A DNA stretch of 64,000 nt from Citrobacter amalonaticus (GTDB taxonomy: Bacteria > Pseudomonadota > Gammaproteobacteria > Enterobacterales > Enterobacteriaceae). Shown here piece after piece: positions 8,332 to 17,178 of this stretch (position 1 is the stretch's first letter; the number at the start of each line of letters is the position of its first letter). The translations under genes and the position numbers were made by a program. Under the pieces are notes generated by a model. It saw only the letters and a list, made by a program, of their open reading frames with translations. It did no database searches and was not told the origin of the DNA. The stretch is taken from assembly GCF_001559075.2 (NCBI RefSeq), contig NZ_CP014015.2, forward strand, positions 62,001-126,000. The letters run 5' to 3'.

Positions 8332-9447
8332 TTAATTTTCATAAACAGATAAATATTTATTGGCTACAGTATCCATAGAAAAATTACTTTCAACTCGCAG
8401 CCGTAACATATGTCCTAATTTAATGCGCTCTTCACGTGTTAACAGAATAATTTCTCGCAGTTTCTGTGCTAATAAATATGAGTTTCCAGCAGGAACAACA
8501 AAATTTTCTCTGTCAAGTAAAAAAGCAGCGTCACCAACATTGGTAGTCACGGCTGGAATCCCCATTGCCATTGCTTCTCCTAATACATTAGGGAAGCCCT
8601 CAGTCACTGAATGGAGACAAAAAATATCAGAAGCATACAAGCAGGCAGGAACATCACTACGTTCTCCAAGGAGGAGAAATTTATCAAAGTGGCTACTCGT
8701 ACTAATCTGTGACATTATCATTTTATTCTGTGAGGTTAAATCACGACCTACTAATAAAAAACGAATATTACTGAACTCTTCTGCAAGTAGAAGAGCTGCT
8801 GATATAAATGTCGAATGGTCTTTTACTGGACTGAAGCGGCCAACTGAACTTATCACAAGATCATCTTCTGCTAAGCCGATCTCTTTTCTTAAATTACTTC
8901 TGGAAAATCTATCTGGCGACAGCTTAGTTAAATCAAATCCATTGGAGATGACCAATGATTTATGTTTATCATAACCACACTGTTCATGAACTTCTCTCGA
9001 AGCGTTAGCTGCATAAATAATGGTATCAGGAATAAACGATGAAATTTTAGCACATAACCATCTGATCAGAAGTGTGAGCTTACTTCCTCCTTTACTGATA
9101 TCAGTACTTCTAACACACCAAATTATTTTTTTAACACCCGCAATTTTTGCAGAAATACCACCGATAAGATCACTATGGTACATCCAGGTATGAACAACGT
9201 CTGGCTTAATTTTATTAAATAGTTTATAGAGCCTCCATAAACCATTGATATATTTGATTGGGGAATTAATGTTTAAACACTTTACCTCCACCCCACTTTT
9301 GAGAATTGCCTCGCCGAGCGTACCAATATCAGTAAGTGAAATGACAATATGTTCAACACAACTATCAGCGGTATGCTTGATAAGACGCTGAAGCATGAGT
9401 TCCGCTCCACCAACATTCAAATCAATGATAATATGAACGACTTTCAT
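8332..9447 (-). CDS. GT4-family glycosyltransferase of the O-antigen operon
   Basis: Second GT4 glycosyltransferase (371 residues). I start at the ATG at 9447, which forms an ATGA overlap with the asnB-like stop and gives the usual MKVVHIIIDLNVGGAE N-terminus. An in-frame ATG 42 bases upstream would place 14 extra polar residues before the first beta strand. Motifs: the glycine-rich GGAELMLQRL loop near 12-21, VVHTWMYHSD in the middle, and the C-terminal EGFPNVLGEAMAMG with the conserved Glu pair. The linkage formed is unknown. Together with the neighbouring GT4 and the GT2 it gives three sugar transfers after the initiating sugar phosphate. Confidence 0.85.
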   Translation of the reverse strand: MKVVHIIIDLNVGGAELMLQRLIKHTADSCVEHIVISLTDIGTLGEAILKSGVEVKCLNINSPIKYINGLWRLYKLFNKIKPDVVHTWMYHSDLIGGISAKIAGVKKIIWCVRSTDISKGGSKLTLLIRWLCAKISSFIPDTIIYAANASREVHEQCGYDKHKSLVISNGFDLTKLSPDRFSRSNLRKEIGLAEDDLVISSVGRFSPVKDHSTFISAALLLAEEFSNIRFLLVGRDLTSQNKMIMSQISTSSHFDKFLLLGERSDVPACLYASDIFCLHSVTEGFPNVLGEAMAMGIPAVTTNVGDAAFLLDRENFVVPAGNSYLLAQKLREIILLTREERIKLGHMLRLRVESNFSMDTVANKYLSVYEN

Positions 9448-11333
9448 TTTTGTTTTTCTAACCATGATTGGAACATAAGTATGCTCCATAACTTTCTTGA
9501 ATAATCAGCCTTGCCTTGAATATGCTGACTCCAGCAACTTCTCACTGCAGCAGCATTAAAGTATCCTTCATCTTCGAGACGATGATACGAAATCAGATGC
9601 TCGGCCCAATCACGCAATGGTCCGCGCAACCATGAGGCTAACGGAACAGAAAATCCTTTCTTAGGCCGTTCAATCATAGATTTCGGTACTCGCTTATAGA
9701 GTATTTCTCGTAGCGGCCATTTACCAACACCATCCCTGATTTTTAATGTAGTTGGTAGTTGCCATGCAAATTCGATAACCCGGTGATCCAATAATGGTAC
9801 TCGTGTTTCAAGGCTATTGTACATAGCAGCCCTGTCAACTTTGACTAAAATATCATCTGCCATATAGACCTGTGCATCTACTGACATCATCCAGTCAACA
9901 TATCCACCATTATCAGAAAACGAAGTTGAATGATTAAATGCTGTTGATGGTTCATTCGAGCCTTTAACCACCTCCTCAGGATTAAGCCAATGGCTGATGA
10001 TATTCCTGTAAAAAAGTTGTGGATTCTGTGCTGCCATGCACTCTATCAATTTTTTTACCTTTGGGTTTACCGGCAGCATATCAATATACCTGGAAGCTAA
10101 TTTCCTAATCGGCAATGGTATATTACGCGCATAGTTCCAATACTTTGGCGTAAAGCGATAAGGTGTATACCCACCAAATAATTCATCTCCTGCGTCACCA
10201 CTCAACGCTACGGTAACATGTTGTCGGGCCATTTTGCTGACCAAATATGTTGGCAACTGGGAACTGTCAGCAAAAGGTTCACAATACACTTCAGGCAATA
10301 GAGGAATAACATCCAGTATATCTTTGTCACTAACGTACATTTCTGTATGCTCTGTACCTAAATGACTGGCAACTTCAGAAGCAAAGATAGCTTCATCATA
10401 CTTTTTATCATCAAATCCTATAGAAAATGTTTTCACTGGCGTTGATGATAAAGACTGCATGATGGATACAATAAGACTACTATCAATTCCACCACTGAGA
10501 AAAGCACCAAGAGGAACATCAGAGATTAATTGTCCATTAATGCTCTGAGCGATTAATGACTCAAGATGTTTAACTGCTTGATCTGGGGAACCAGAGAAAG
10601 GATTCGCTAAGCCTTCTTGTACTACCTTCTCATATGACCAATACTGATGAAGCGTTTCTTTTCTCTCATTACCAGATAATTCGACACTCAGATAGTGGCC
10701 AGGTTGTAGCTTGTGGATACCCTGATATATTGTATGTGGTGCAGGGATATAGTTATGTCTTAATAGCAAGCAAAGTGCATCTCTACTTATTTCAGCATTA
10801 AATGATGGATGTACCTTCAACGCTTTTAGTTCTGATCCAAATAGAAGGACATCATTTTGCCACCCCCAATATAATGGTTTTTCTCCAACTCTATCACGCG
10901 CTAATGTCAGTCTGTTCTCTTTTTTATCCCATAATGCAATTGCAAACATCCCAACACATGACTGCAATGTCTTATCAATTCCCCATTCACTAAAACACGC
11001 CAGAAGCGTTTCAGTATCAGAATGACCTCGCCAGGATATTTCGCTATTATTTGCTAATAGCTGTCTCAATTCGAGATGATTATATATTTCACCATTAAAT
11101 GCTATTACATAGCGACCGCATTGAGAATGCATCGGTTGTTGACCAGCGTCTGATAGATCAACAATTGCCAGCCGAGTATGGCAGAGAATGACTTTAGGCT
11201 CGTCATTAATATAATAGCCGGAACCATCTGGGCCTCTTCGTTTCAGTGTATCTAACATCGATACAACAATATCAGGCGTCTCATAGATCCTGTTTATATC
11301 AGGCGAACACATAAAACCAGCTATACCGCACAT
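9444..11333 (-). CDS. asnB: Asparagine-synthase-like glutamine amidotransferase, probably amidating a uronic acid of the O unit
   Basis: 629-residue AsnB-type protein with both halves intact: an N-terminal Ntn glutaminase with nucleophile Cys2 (MCGIAGF) and a C-terminal ATP-pyrophosphatase domain with the PP-loop SGGIDSS at 280-286 and SGDAGDELFGGYTPYR further on. Housekeeping asparagine synthase is encoded elsewhere in enterobacteria. AsnB-like genes inside O-antigen loci are linked to conversion of hexuronic acid carboxyls to amides (WbpS-type in Pseudomonas aeruginosa O6). The same operon encodes GalNAcA synthesis, so GalNAcA to GalNAcA amide is the likely job; this is inference. A 26-base gap separates it from wzy and an ATGA overlap couples it to the GT4 gene. 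Confidence 0.85.
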   Translation of the reverse strand: MCGIAGFMCSPDINRIYETPDIVVSMLDTLKRRGPDGSGYYINDEPKVILCHTRLAIVDLSDAGQQPMHSQCGRYVIAFNGEIYNHLELRQLLANNSEISWRGHSDTETLLACFSEWGIDKTLQSCVGMFAIALWDKKENRLTLARDRVGEKPLYWGWQNDVLLFGSELKALKVHPSFNAEISRDALCLLLRHNYIPAPHTIYQGIHKLQPGHYLSVELSGNERKETLHQYWSYEKVVQEGLANPFSGSPDQAVKHLESLIAQSINGQLISDVPLGAFLSGGIDSSLIVSIMQSLSSTPVKTFSIGFDDKKYDEAIFASEVASHLGTEHTEMYVSDKDILDVIPLLPEVYCEPFADSSQLPTYLVSKMARQHVTVALSGDAGDELFGGYTPYRFTPKYWNYARNIPLPIRKLASRYIDMLPVNPKVKKLIECMAAQNPQLFYRNIISHWLNPEEVVKGSNEPSTAFNHSTSFSDNGGYVDWMMSVDAQVYMADDILVKVDRAAMYNSLETRVPLLDHRVIEFAWQLPTTLKIRDGVGKWPLREILYKRVPKSMIERPKKGFSVPLASWLRGPLRDWAEHLISYHRLEDEGYFNAAAVRSCWSQHIQGKADYSRKLWSILMFQSWLEKQK

Positions 11334-11359
11334 ATGAATTAATCTCTTTTAAATAATGG

Positions 11360-12541
11360 CTAGATTAAACGCTTAGGATATTTAATTGTTATCATGAAAC
11401 AGAAACCACAAATTAAGAAACCAAGAAAATTATAGACAAACTGATACATCCAACCTTGAAATAATAAGAACGATACTAAAAAAAGTAGAATGATTGTCAT
11501 CTCATCGCTCCTGATAAACCACCTGGATACCCAAAAAGTCAGGAGAATTGTAAACAAATATGAGAGACTGTATATAATCATAAAATCGAAGGGTAATGCA
11601 AAAAAAGAACTTCCGATTGAAAAAGATGTCCCCTTACCAATAAAAAAATCGTACAAAAAAGAAGGCAAATAACTACCTAATGATATACACTTGTTGTCAT
11701 AAAAAATACTTTGTATTGGTTTATAGAAAATTGATTCCTGAAAGGGCATACACAAAGATGCTAGTGACTTTGAATCTCTAATCCATGATACACCTATATA
11801 ATGAGAATAAAGATCAAATCTACTTATTAATAACTTGAAAGAAAATATAATATATTCTGCAATGTTAAAATTGCCATCCCCTGATATATTAGACATATCA
11901 AGACCTGTGCCACCACGATAATAAGCTCTTAAAGTTAATAATGCAGGAACGAGAAGCACTGCTGCAAAAGACATGATCAGAAGACTTGAAATCTTAAAAC
12001 GGCCTTTTCTTATTAAATAGATTAAAAAAAGCGGTATAACAAAACCTGCCCAACCTCTCACAACATTAGATACTATAAATAAAGTGGTCACCACAAGTAA
12101 TTTAATTTTATTTCTTTCAATTACAGCATAAACGTAATAAAAAGCATCAAATGAAAATATGAATAACAGATAAAATATAAAATTAGATGTCACACCTGTC
12201 GAAGAGGCCTTTCCAGCATCAAAATATACGGCTGAAAAAATCTGAAATATAAAGAGCATTATTGCAAAGTAAAATATAAGCCCTGTATTTTGTCTAATTA
12301 TTTTAGTTCTATTTTTTTTATATAAAATAAAACACAACATAAAAAAAACAAAGAAATAAACCAAGAATGTTAAAAAAGCAAATGTATTCACAGATTCTGA
12401 AGTATCTGCATAAACGGCATAATCACCAACCCACCAGTCAGAAGAAATGGTTCTCATGATATAAAGTATCGTATTTATTATCAAATAAAATGATGCTATC
12501 AAAATGATAAAAATTCGAGGGGTCAAATATATATACTTCAT
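11360..12541 (-). CDS. wzy: Probable O-antigen polymerase Wzy
   Basis: 393-residue, very hydrophobic, AT-rich membrane protein with about ten to twelve predicted TM segments and a larger hydrophilic loop around 220-300 (from SFKLLISRFDLYSHYIGVSW through IFYDNKCISLGSYLPSF). Wzy proteins are poorly conserved, so the call rests on topology and position: it is the only multi-TM protein in the operon besides Wzx. It would join O units en bloc on the periplasmic side with WzzB setting length. It overlaps the GT2 gene by 4 bases. Specificity cannot be predicted. Confidence 0.8.
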   Translation of the reverse strand: MKYIYLTPRIFIILIASFYLIINTILYIMRTISSDWWVGDYAVYADTSESVNTFAFLTFLVYFFVFFMLCFILYKKNRTKIIRQNTGLIFYFAIMLFIFQIFSAVYFDAGKASSTGVTSNFIFYLLFIFSFDAFYYVYAVIERNKIKLLVVTTLFIVSNVVRGWAGFVIPLFLIYLIRKGRFKISSLLIMSFAAVLLVPALLTLRAYYRGGTGLDMSNISGDGNFNIAEYIIFSFKLLISRFDLYSHYIGVSWIRDSKSLASLCMPFQESIFYKPIQSIFYDNKCISLGSYLPSFLYDFFIGKGTSFSIGSSFFALPFDFMIIYSLSYLFTILLTFWVSRWFIRSDEMTIILLFLVSFLLFQGWMYQFVYNFLGFLICGFCFMITIKYPKRLI

Positions 12542-13467
12542 CTTATTTTCTGCATTAAAAAGTAAAAAGAGGATGACGCCAGATATTTTAGAGATATTTT
12601 CGAAAGCTTCATCTTCTTCAAATAAAACTGAAGGCAGCGAGTATCATGTTTTTTAAGCTTAGAAAAAAAATAACGTGTTAATAAATTCGATTTCGCTTCG
12701 CGAGAGTACTCAGGATAATTTTTTGAAATACAAAAAAGATGCTCGCTTAACAAATCAACAGCTACTTTTTTTGAGCCACTATGTCGCGTTAAGGATGGTG
12801 ATGATGTACATCTATATGCGCTCAAGTTCTCATTTATTAAATAGCGGGATTTCCCTTTTAATGCAAGGTTAAACGCAACCCAATAATCTAGAAACTCAGT
12901 TTTATCAATTTTAGGTTGCGATTCTCTTCTATAGATTTGAGTAGAATGCTGTCCTACCAACGCATAGCTTAATGCTATGTCAGAGGCAGAAACTTCGTCT
13001 GGATAGACTTTTCGTGCCCATCTCGATGGAAATAACCCCGTAATACATCCAGAATCATCAACTATATTTGCTCCCGTCCAACTTTGCACTATTGAATTAT
13101 CGGAGTCCATAATTAAAATTTGCTTTTCAAGCTTATTTTCATACCAATAATCATCACCATCGCAATGCGCTACATATGTGCCAGTAGCTTTAGAATGCGC
13201 ATCTTTGTAGTTCTGATATACACCAACGTTTTTATCATGAAATACCGGCTTGACGATATCAGGATGCTTTGTAGCATATTTTCTAATAATCTCAATAGTA
13301 CCATCTGTCGAAGCATCATCCGCCACGATAATTTCAAATGTAAAATTTGTTTTTTGATTTAAAATGCTTTCGAGACATTGCCCGATATAACTCACGTGAT
13401 TGTAAGTTATTACACACACTGATACTTTTACAGGCTGACTGTCATATTGCTTTATGTTCATATTCAT
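12538..13467 (-). CDS. GT2-family glycosyltransferase of the O-antigen operon
   Basis: GT-A fold glycosyltransferase (309 residues). The N-terminal domain has the canonical strand VSVCVITYNHVSYI (about 15-28), the nucleotide-binding acidic pair VADDASTDGT (Asp50, Asp51) and the metal-binding HCDGDDYW (102-106 region). The C-terminal ~100 residues are basic and helical, suggesting membrane association. It inverts stereochemistry and uses a nucleotide sugar made by this locus or WecB/Gne-type sugars, but specificity is unknown. The start at 13467 overlaps wzx by 26 bases; an ATG two codons later is also possible. Confidence 0.87.
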   Translation of the reverse strand: MNMNIKQYDSQPVKVSVCVITYNHVSYIGQCLESILNQKTNFTFEIIVADDASTDGTIEIIRKYATKHPDIVKPVFHDKNVGVYQNYKDAHSKATGTYVAHCDGDDYWYENKLEKQILIMDSDNSIVQSWTGANIVDDSGCITGLFPSRWARKVYPDEVSASDIALSYALVGQHSTQIYRRESQPKIDKTEFLDYWVAFNLALKGKSRYLINENLSAYRCTSSPSLTRHSGSKKVAVDLLSEHLFCISKNYPEYSREAKSNLLTRYFFSKLKKHDTRCLQFYLKKMKLSKISLKYLASSSFYFLMQKIR

Positions 13468-14944
13468 TGTTTTTTTTACTATAAATTAAGATAGGAATGC
13501 TTGCGACGATTAAAGTCAACATGCTAATAGCAAAAAGCGCGCCTGTCATTTCGATTCGTGTTAACTTTGATAAATTTAATATTGAGATAATTAAATTAAT
13601 CATCACGGCCAAAAGATAAACGATAGCAACATTAAAAAACAACCAGCGAATATGTTTTCCTGGTATTATTTTTCTATGACTGTAAGCACACCATACAAAA
13701 AGATAAAAAGCATTTGAAGTAACCCACGCTATTCCAGCACCAATTCCACCAAATTTTATTGATAAATAAACAACAGAAGGTAATAATATAATAAGCATTA
13801 TGCAATTACCAATAAAATGTAATTTTAAGTTTCCTATAGCATATTGGAGATAGTATGGAAAAGCGGAAACAACAAGCAATCCATTGCCAATAGAATATAA
13901 AGTCAAAATAGGAGCAACTTGAGCAGACAAAGTTAAATCACCAGTCCAAATATAAACTAACTCCTTTGCCCAGAAAGCTATAACGACACTAGCAGAACCT
14001 GCAACAGTACTAACTAACATCGTTGTTTTATCATAGAGAAAAATGAGTTTATTAATTCCACCTTCGGCATATAATCTTGCCAACCTAGGTAGCAAGGCGG
14101 AACTCACTGGTCCATTCAACAGTACAATACCACTTGCAACCAGAACAGCTAGTGTATAATGTCCATAATCACTTAAACTCAATAGACCAGATAAAATTAA
14201 TTTATCACTCTGTGTTATACAAACCCAGACAGATGATGTAAATGCAATCATAAGAGAAAACTTTAATAGTGGCTTAACTGGTTTGAACGACCACCCTATA
14301 TTCTTAGATGATGGTATCAAATTTGATCCTAGTATATATAAAATACTAAACTCTATGATTGCAACTCCCCCTTGATAATAGAAGAAGACATCTGGGGTAA
14401 AGCCATATATTTTCATGGCAATAAAAACGCCAATAAATCTTAAAGTTGTTATGATAATATTAAAAATACCTAATCGATCAAGTTTTTCCGACCCTATTAG
14501 TATTCCACGATAAAGTCCTCCCATCCATCTGAGGGCAACACATATAGACATAATTTCAATACATTGTTTTACTTCACTAATAGAAAGAGTCTTAACATGC
14601 AACCATCTAGCAGCAATAACATCCGATAGTGAAATAATAAGGACACAGCCAAAAATGGCTATAATAATAAATATAATATTCAGTGCACGAAGCAGTCTAC
14701 GATAATCAAGAGAATTAATGGATCCTCCATGATAGCGGGCTGTTTCGCGACCAATTGTTGGCGTTAATCCCATGTCTAAGAGATTAAACAGAGCCTGAAG
14801 CATTGTAAAAAAGCCAATTAATCCATATGCTTCAGCCCCCATATACTTAATATAGAGAGGGAGTATTAAGATCCCTACAGCGCTTACATATATTTGTGCA
14901 GCATAACTAATGATAATATTTTTTTTAAATGACACAATATTCAA
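13442..14944 (-). CDS. wzx: O-antigen flippase Wzx
   Basis: 500-residue integral membrane protein of the polysaccharide transporter (MOP/PST) superfamily, with roughly twelve TM helices. The N-terminus (SYAAQIYVSAVGILILPLY, then GAEAYGLIGFFTMLQALFNLLDMGL) is the typical Wzx start. It would flip the undecaprenyl-PP-linked O unit to the periplasm for Wzy. The start overlaps the upstream GNAT stop by 4 bases. It is distinct from the colanic acid flippase WzxC at 26997-28475, so the strain encodes two Wzx proteins for two lipid-linked units in this window. Confidence 0.9.
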   Translation of the reverse strand: MNIVSFKKNIIISYAAQIYVSAVGILILPLYIKYMGAEAYGLIGFFTMLQALFNLLDMGLTPTIGRETARYHGGSINSLDYRRLLRALNIIFIIIAIFGCVLIISLSDVIAARWLHVKTLSISEVKQCIEIMSICVALRWMGGLYRGILIGSEKLDRLGIFNIIITTLRFIGVFIAMKIYGFTPDVFFYYQGGVAIIEFSILYILGSNLIPSSKNIGWSFKPVKPLLKFSLMIAFTSSVWVCITQSDKLILSGLLSLSDYGHYTLAVLVASGIVLLNGPVSSALLPRLARLYAEGGINKLIFLYDKTTMLVSTVAGSASVVIAFWAKELVYIWTGDLTLSAQVAPILTLYSIGNGLLVVSAFPYYLQYAIGNLKLHFIGNCIMLIILLPSVVYLSIKFGGIGAGIAWVTSNAFYLFVWCAYSHRKIIPGKHIRWLFFNVAIVYLLAVMINLIISILNLSKLTRIEMTGALFAISMLTLIVASIPILIYSKKNNEYEHKAI

Positions 14945-15372
14945 ATCCTATTTATATTTTTCTGCATCAAATATACATTTTCAGATTCTGATAATATTGA
15001 AAAACCATTTTTATGGTAAAGGGCTAATGCTTTCACATTTTTTTTATTTACTTCCAACTTACAATGCGTAAACCCCTTTCTTCTGCAATTAGCCATTGCA
15101 AAACTTAAAAGCTCATCGCCAATCCCTTTCCCTCTATAATCAGTATGAACTGCAATCATGCTGACATACGCAATCAGATCTTTTTGATTGTTGCAATAGA
15201 AACAGATAGCACCAACAATTTGGTCGTTCTCTCTGATTGAAATTATAGTGGCGTGCTCAACTAATTTGTTTATATAATCATCAGTTTTGTGATAGTTATT
15301 AAGAATTGAGCATTTCAGATTTAAATCACCTTCGATGACTTCACATAAAAATCTTATCGTGTCATTCACCAT
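14941..15372 (-). CDS. GNAT-family N-acyltransferase of the O-antigen operon
   Basis: 143-residue acyltransferase with the acetyl-CoA binding motif A RGKGIG at 80-85 after the strand YVSMIAVHTDY, and the motif B segment LEVNKKNVKALALYHKNGF. GNAT enzymes acylate primary amines. Here the nearest amine is the 4-amino group of dTDP-4-amino-4,6-dideoxyglucose made by VioA, or an aminoacyl group attached to it by the adjacent WbqC-like protein. It overlaps the WbqC-like gene by 11 bases and wzx by 4, so it belongs to the operon and not to an insertion. The substrate is inference. Confidence 0.85.
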   Translation of the reverse strand: MVNDTIRFLCEVIEGDLNLKCSILNNYHKTDDYINKLVEHATIISIRENDQIVGAICFYCNNQKDLIAYVSMIAVHTDYRGKGIGDELLSFAMANCRRKGFTHCKLEVNKKNVKALALYHKNGFSILSESENVYLMQKNINRI

Positions 15373-16078
15373 TATTATACTCCTTTGTTATCAGAGTATA
15401 TTTGCTCAGCATTTCCAAAACATCTTTTGGGGAAGACCACATTAACGCATCAAGAATTGATAGGTTAGGAATGAATTCTACATTCTTTCCTTCTTGTGAA
15501 TACACAATATCGCTCATCTGAATAAATGCGAGTGTAACATCTTTACTTTTAAAATAATCGTACTCGTAAAGATTTTGTCCACCAATTGCATTAATGTAGT
15601 AATTACTTCCTAATGCCTTTGTTATCTCAATTAGTTTATCAGTAGCACTAGCACATCTGTCATAAGCAATATCGCTTGAAAAGACTATTTTTTTCTCTAT
15701 TCCAAGATAATTCAATATATCGTTAATTGAATCGAAACAAACAGAACTAACCTTTCTCTCGCTACTTTTTAAAGCTCTCTCTACTATAGGAAATACATCC
15801 GCAAAATATGGAGCCTTCAGATATGCCATACTAAAGGTTTTTAATATGGCATCAGTGTCATTAGAAAAATAATGTTCATTTATTTTTTTATTCTGCGATA
15901 CATTCTGTACAGGAACAGTAAATCTATATGCAGCGCCATTTAATAATATGTTATTTCTGTTAATGTACCCTTTTTTAATATAATTAACATCATCAAAGAG
16001 TACAAATGTGTCTGATGCCATGATCAGTTGAAAATACCCTAGATAAGGAAATAAATAAGGCTGCATTATGGCAATCAT
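15362..16078 (-). CDS. WbqC-family protein, putative role in acylating an amino sugar
   Basis: 238-residue protein of the WbqC family, recognised by the N-terminal signature MQPYLFPYLGYFQLI (5-19) and DDVNYIKKGYINRNN (29-43). The founding wbqC gene is, as I recall, from the E. coli O121 / Shigella dysenteriae 7 O-antigen locus, whose O unit carries 4-amino-4,6-dideoxyglucose bearing an N-acetylglycyl group. The family's reaction is not firmly established as far as I know. Its place between vioA (ATGA overlap) and a GNAT gene (11-base overlap) suggests it acts on the VioA product, perhaps by attaching an amino acid. No signal peptide or TM segment is visible, so it is probably cytosolic. Confidence 0.8.
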   Translation of the reverse strand: MIAIMQPYLFPYLGYFQLIMASDTFVLFDDVNYIKKGYINRNNILLNGAAYRFTVPVQNVSQNKKINEHYFSNDTDAILKTFSMAYLKAPYFADVFPIVERALKSSERKVSSVCFDSINDILNYLGIEKKIVFSSDIAYDRCASATDKLIEITKALGSNYYINAIGGQNLYEYDYFKSKDVTLAFIQMSDIVYSQEGKNVEFIPNLSILDALMWSSPKDVLEMLSKYTLITKEYNNGE

Positions 16079-17178
16079 TTTATATCCTTAATCGTACTTA
16101 CTATATATTTTAAAGTTTCAGAGTTCAAGTCAGCATGCATCGGTAGGCAAAGTACTTTAGACGCCATCTCACGGGCGTTCTTCACATCACAGACTTCACC
16201 TATATTCAAATAAGCTTGGAAATCTGGAATGATAGGATAAAAATAGCGTCTTGCAAAAATATTATGCTTCTTCAAGTAATTGAATAGTTCATCTCGAGAT
16301 AATGGGAAATCAGGCTCAATTAATATAGGAAAATATGAAAAGTTCGATATTTTCTGGCCACAGGGCATTACTATACTGATACCAGCGATATCTTTAAGTT
16401 CCTCCCGATAAAATAAATCCGCGTTCATTCGACCACGCAGGAAAGTATCCATATGTTTTAATTGTAACAGGCCAAAAGCAGCATTAACTTCGCTCATTTT
16501 TCCATTAGAGCCAATAGTATTGATATTTGTTTCATCGATATAGCCAAAGTTTTTTAATCTATCAATTTTTTCTTTCATTTCTCGGCTATTACATACAATA
16601 GCGCCGCCTTCAAAAGTACTAAATACTTTAGTTGCATGGAAACTTAGAACACTTAAATCTCCATGGCGAAGAACGCTTCCATCATCATCTTCAACGCCAA
16701 AGGCATGCGCAGCATCATAAATAACTTTTAAATTATATTTCTGTGCAATATCGGCAATAGCCTGTGTATTGCAAGGATTCCCATAACAATGCACCGGCAT
16801 TATTGCCTGTGTTTTAGATGTAATGGCCTCTTCAATTTTTGCCGGATCAATATTTAAGGTTTTTGGATCAATATCGACAAATACAGGTTTAAGTCCATTT
16901 AATACTAAAGAATGTGCAGTTGCTACAAATGAATATGGTGTAGTAATTACTTCTTCTTTAATATCCAGAGCCTGTACTGCAGTTATAAGCGCAATCGTTC
17001 CATTATTGAAAAGACTGATATATTCTACACCAAGAAACTCACACAGTTTTTTTTCTAATTCTTGATGCATTGGACCATTATTTGTAAATTGCTTGTTCTG
17101 CCAAATAGTTTCCAGATATGGTATAAACTCTTCCAGCGGAGGTAAATTGGGCTGCGTTACAAAGATTGGCTTTTCCAT
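16075..17178 (-). CDS. vioA: dTDP-4-amino-4,6-dideoxyglucose transaminase (VioA-type)
   Basis: DegT/DnrJ/EryC1/StrS aminotransferase (367 residues). PLP-binding Lys184 lies in SFHATKVFST, Asp155 (VIYDAAHAFG) should pair with the pyridine nitrogen, and SLFNNGTIAL binds the cofactor phosphate. The N-terminus (FVTQPNLPPLEEFIPYL) resembles VioA, which converts dTDP-4-keto-6-deoxyglucose to dTDP-viosamine. Context agrees: rmlB and rmlA sit immediately upstream while rmlC, rmlD and a 3,4-ketoisomerase are missing, so the 4-keto sugar has no other local fate. Start and stop codons overlap neighbours (TAATG with rmlA, ATGA with the WbqC-like gene). A related 4-aminotransferase such as RffA/WecE is the main alternative, less likely in this setting. 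Confidence 0.85.
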   Translation of the reverse strand: MEKPIFVTQPNLPPLEEFIPYLETIWQNKQFTNNGPMHQELEKKLCEFLGVEYISLFNNGTIALITAVQALDIKEEVITTPYSFVATAHSLVLNGLKPVFVDIDPKTLNIDPAKIEEAITSKTQAIMPVHCYGNPCNTQAIADIAQKYNLKVIYDAAHAFGVEDDDGSVLRHGDLSVLSFHATKVFSTFEGGAIVCNSREMKEKIDRLKNFGYIDETNINTIGSNGKMSEVNAAFGLLQLKHMDTFLRGRMNADLFYREELKDIAGISIVMPCGQKISNFSYFPILIEPDFPLSRDELFNYLKKHNIFARRYFYPIIPDFQAYLNIGEVCDVKNAREMASKVLCLPMHADLNSETLKYIVSTIKDIK

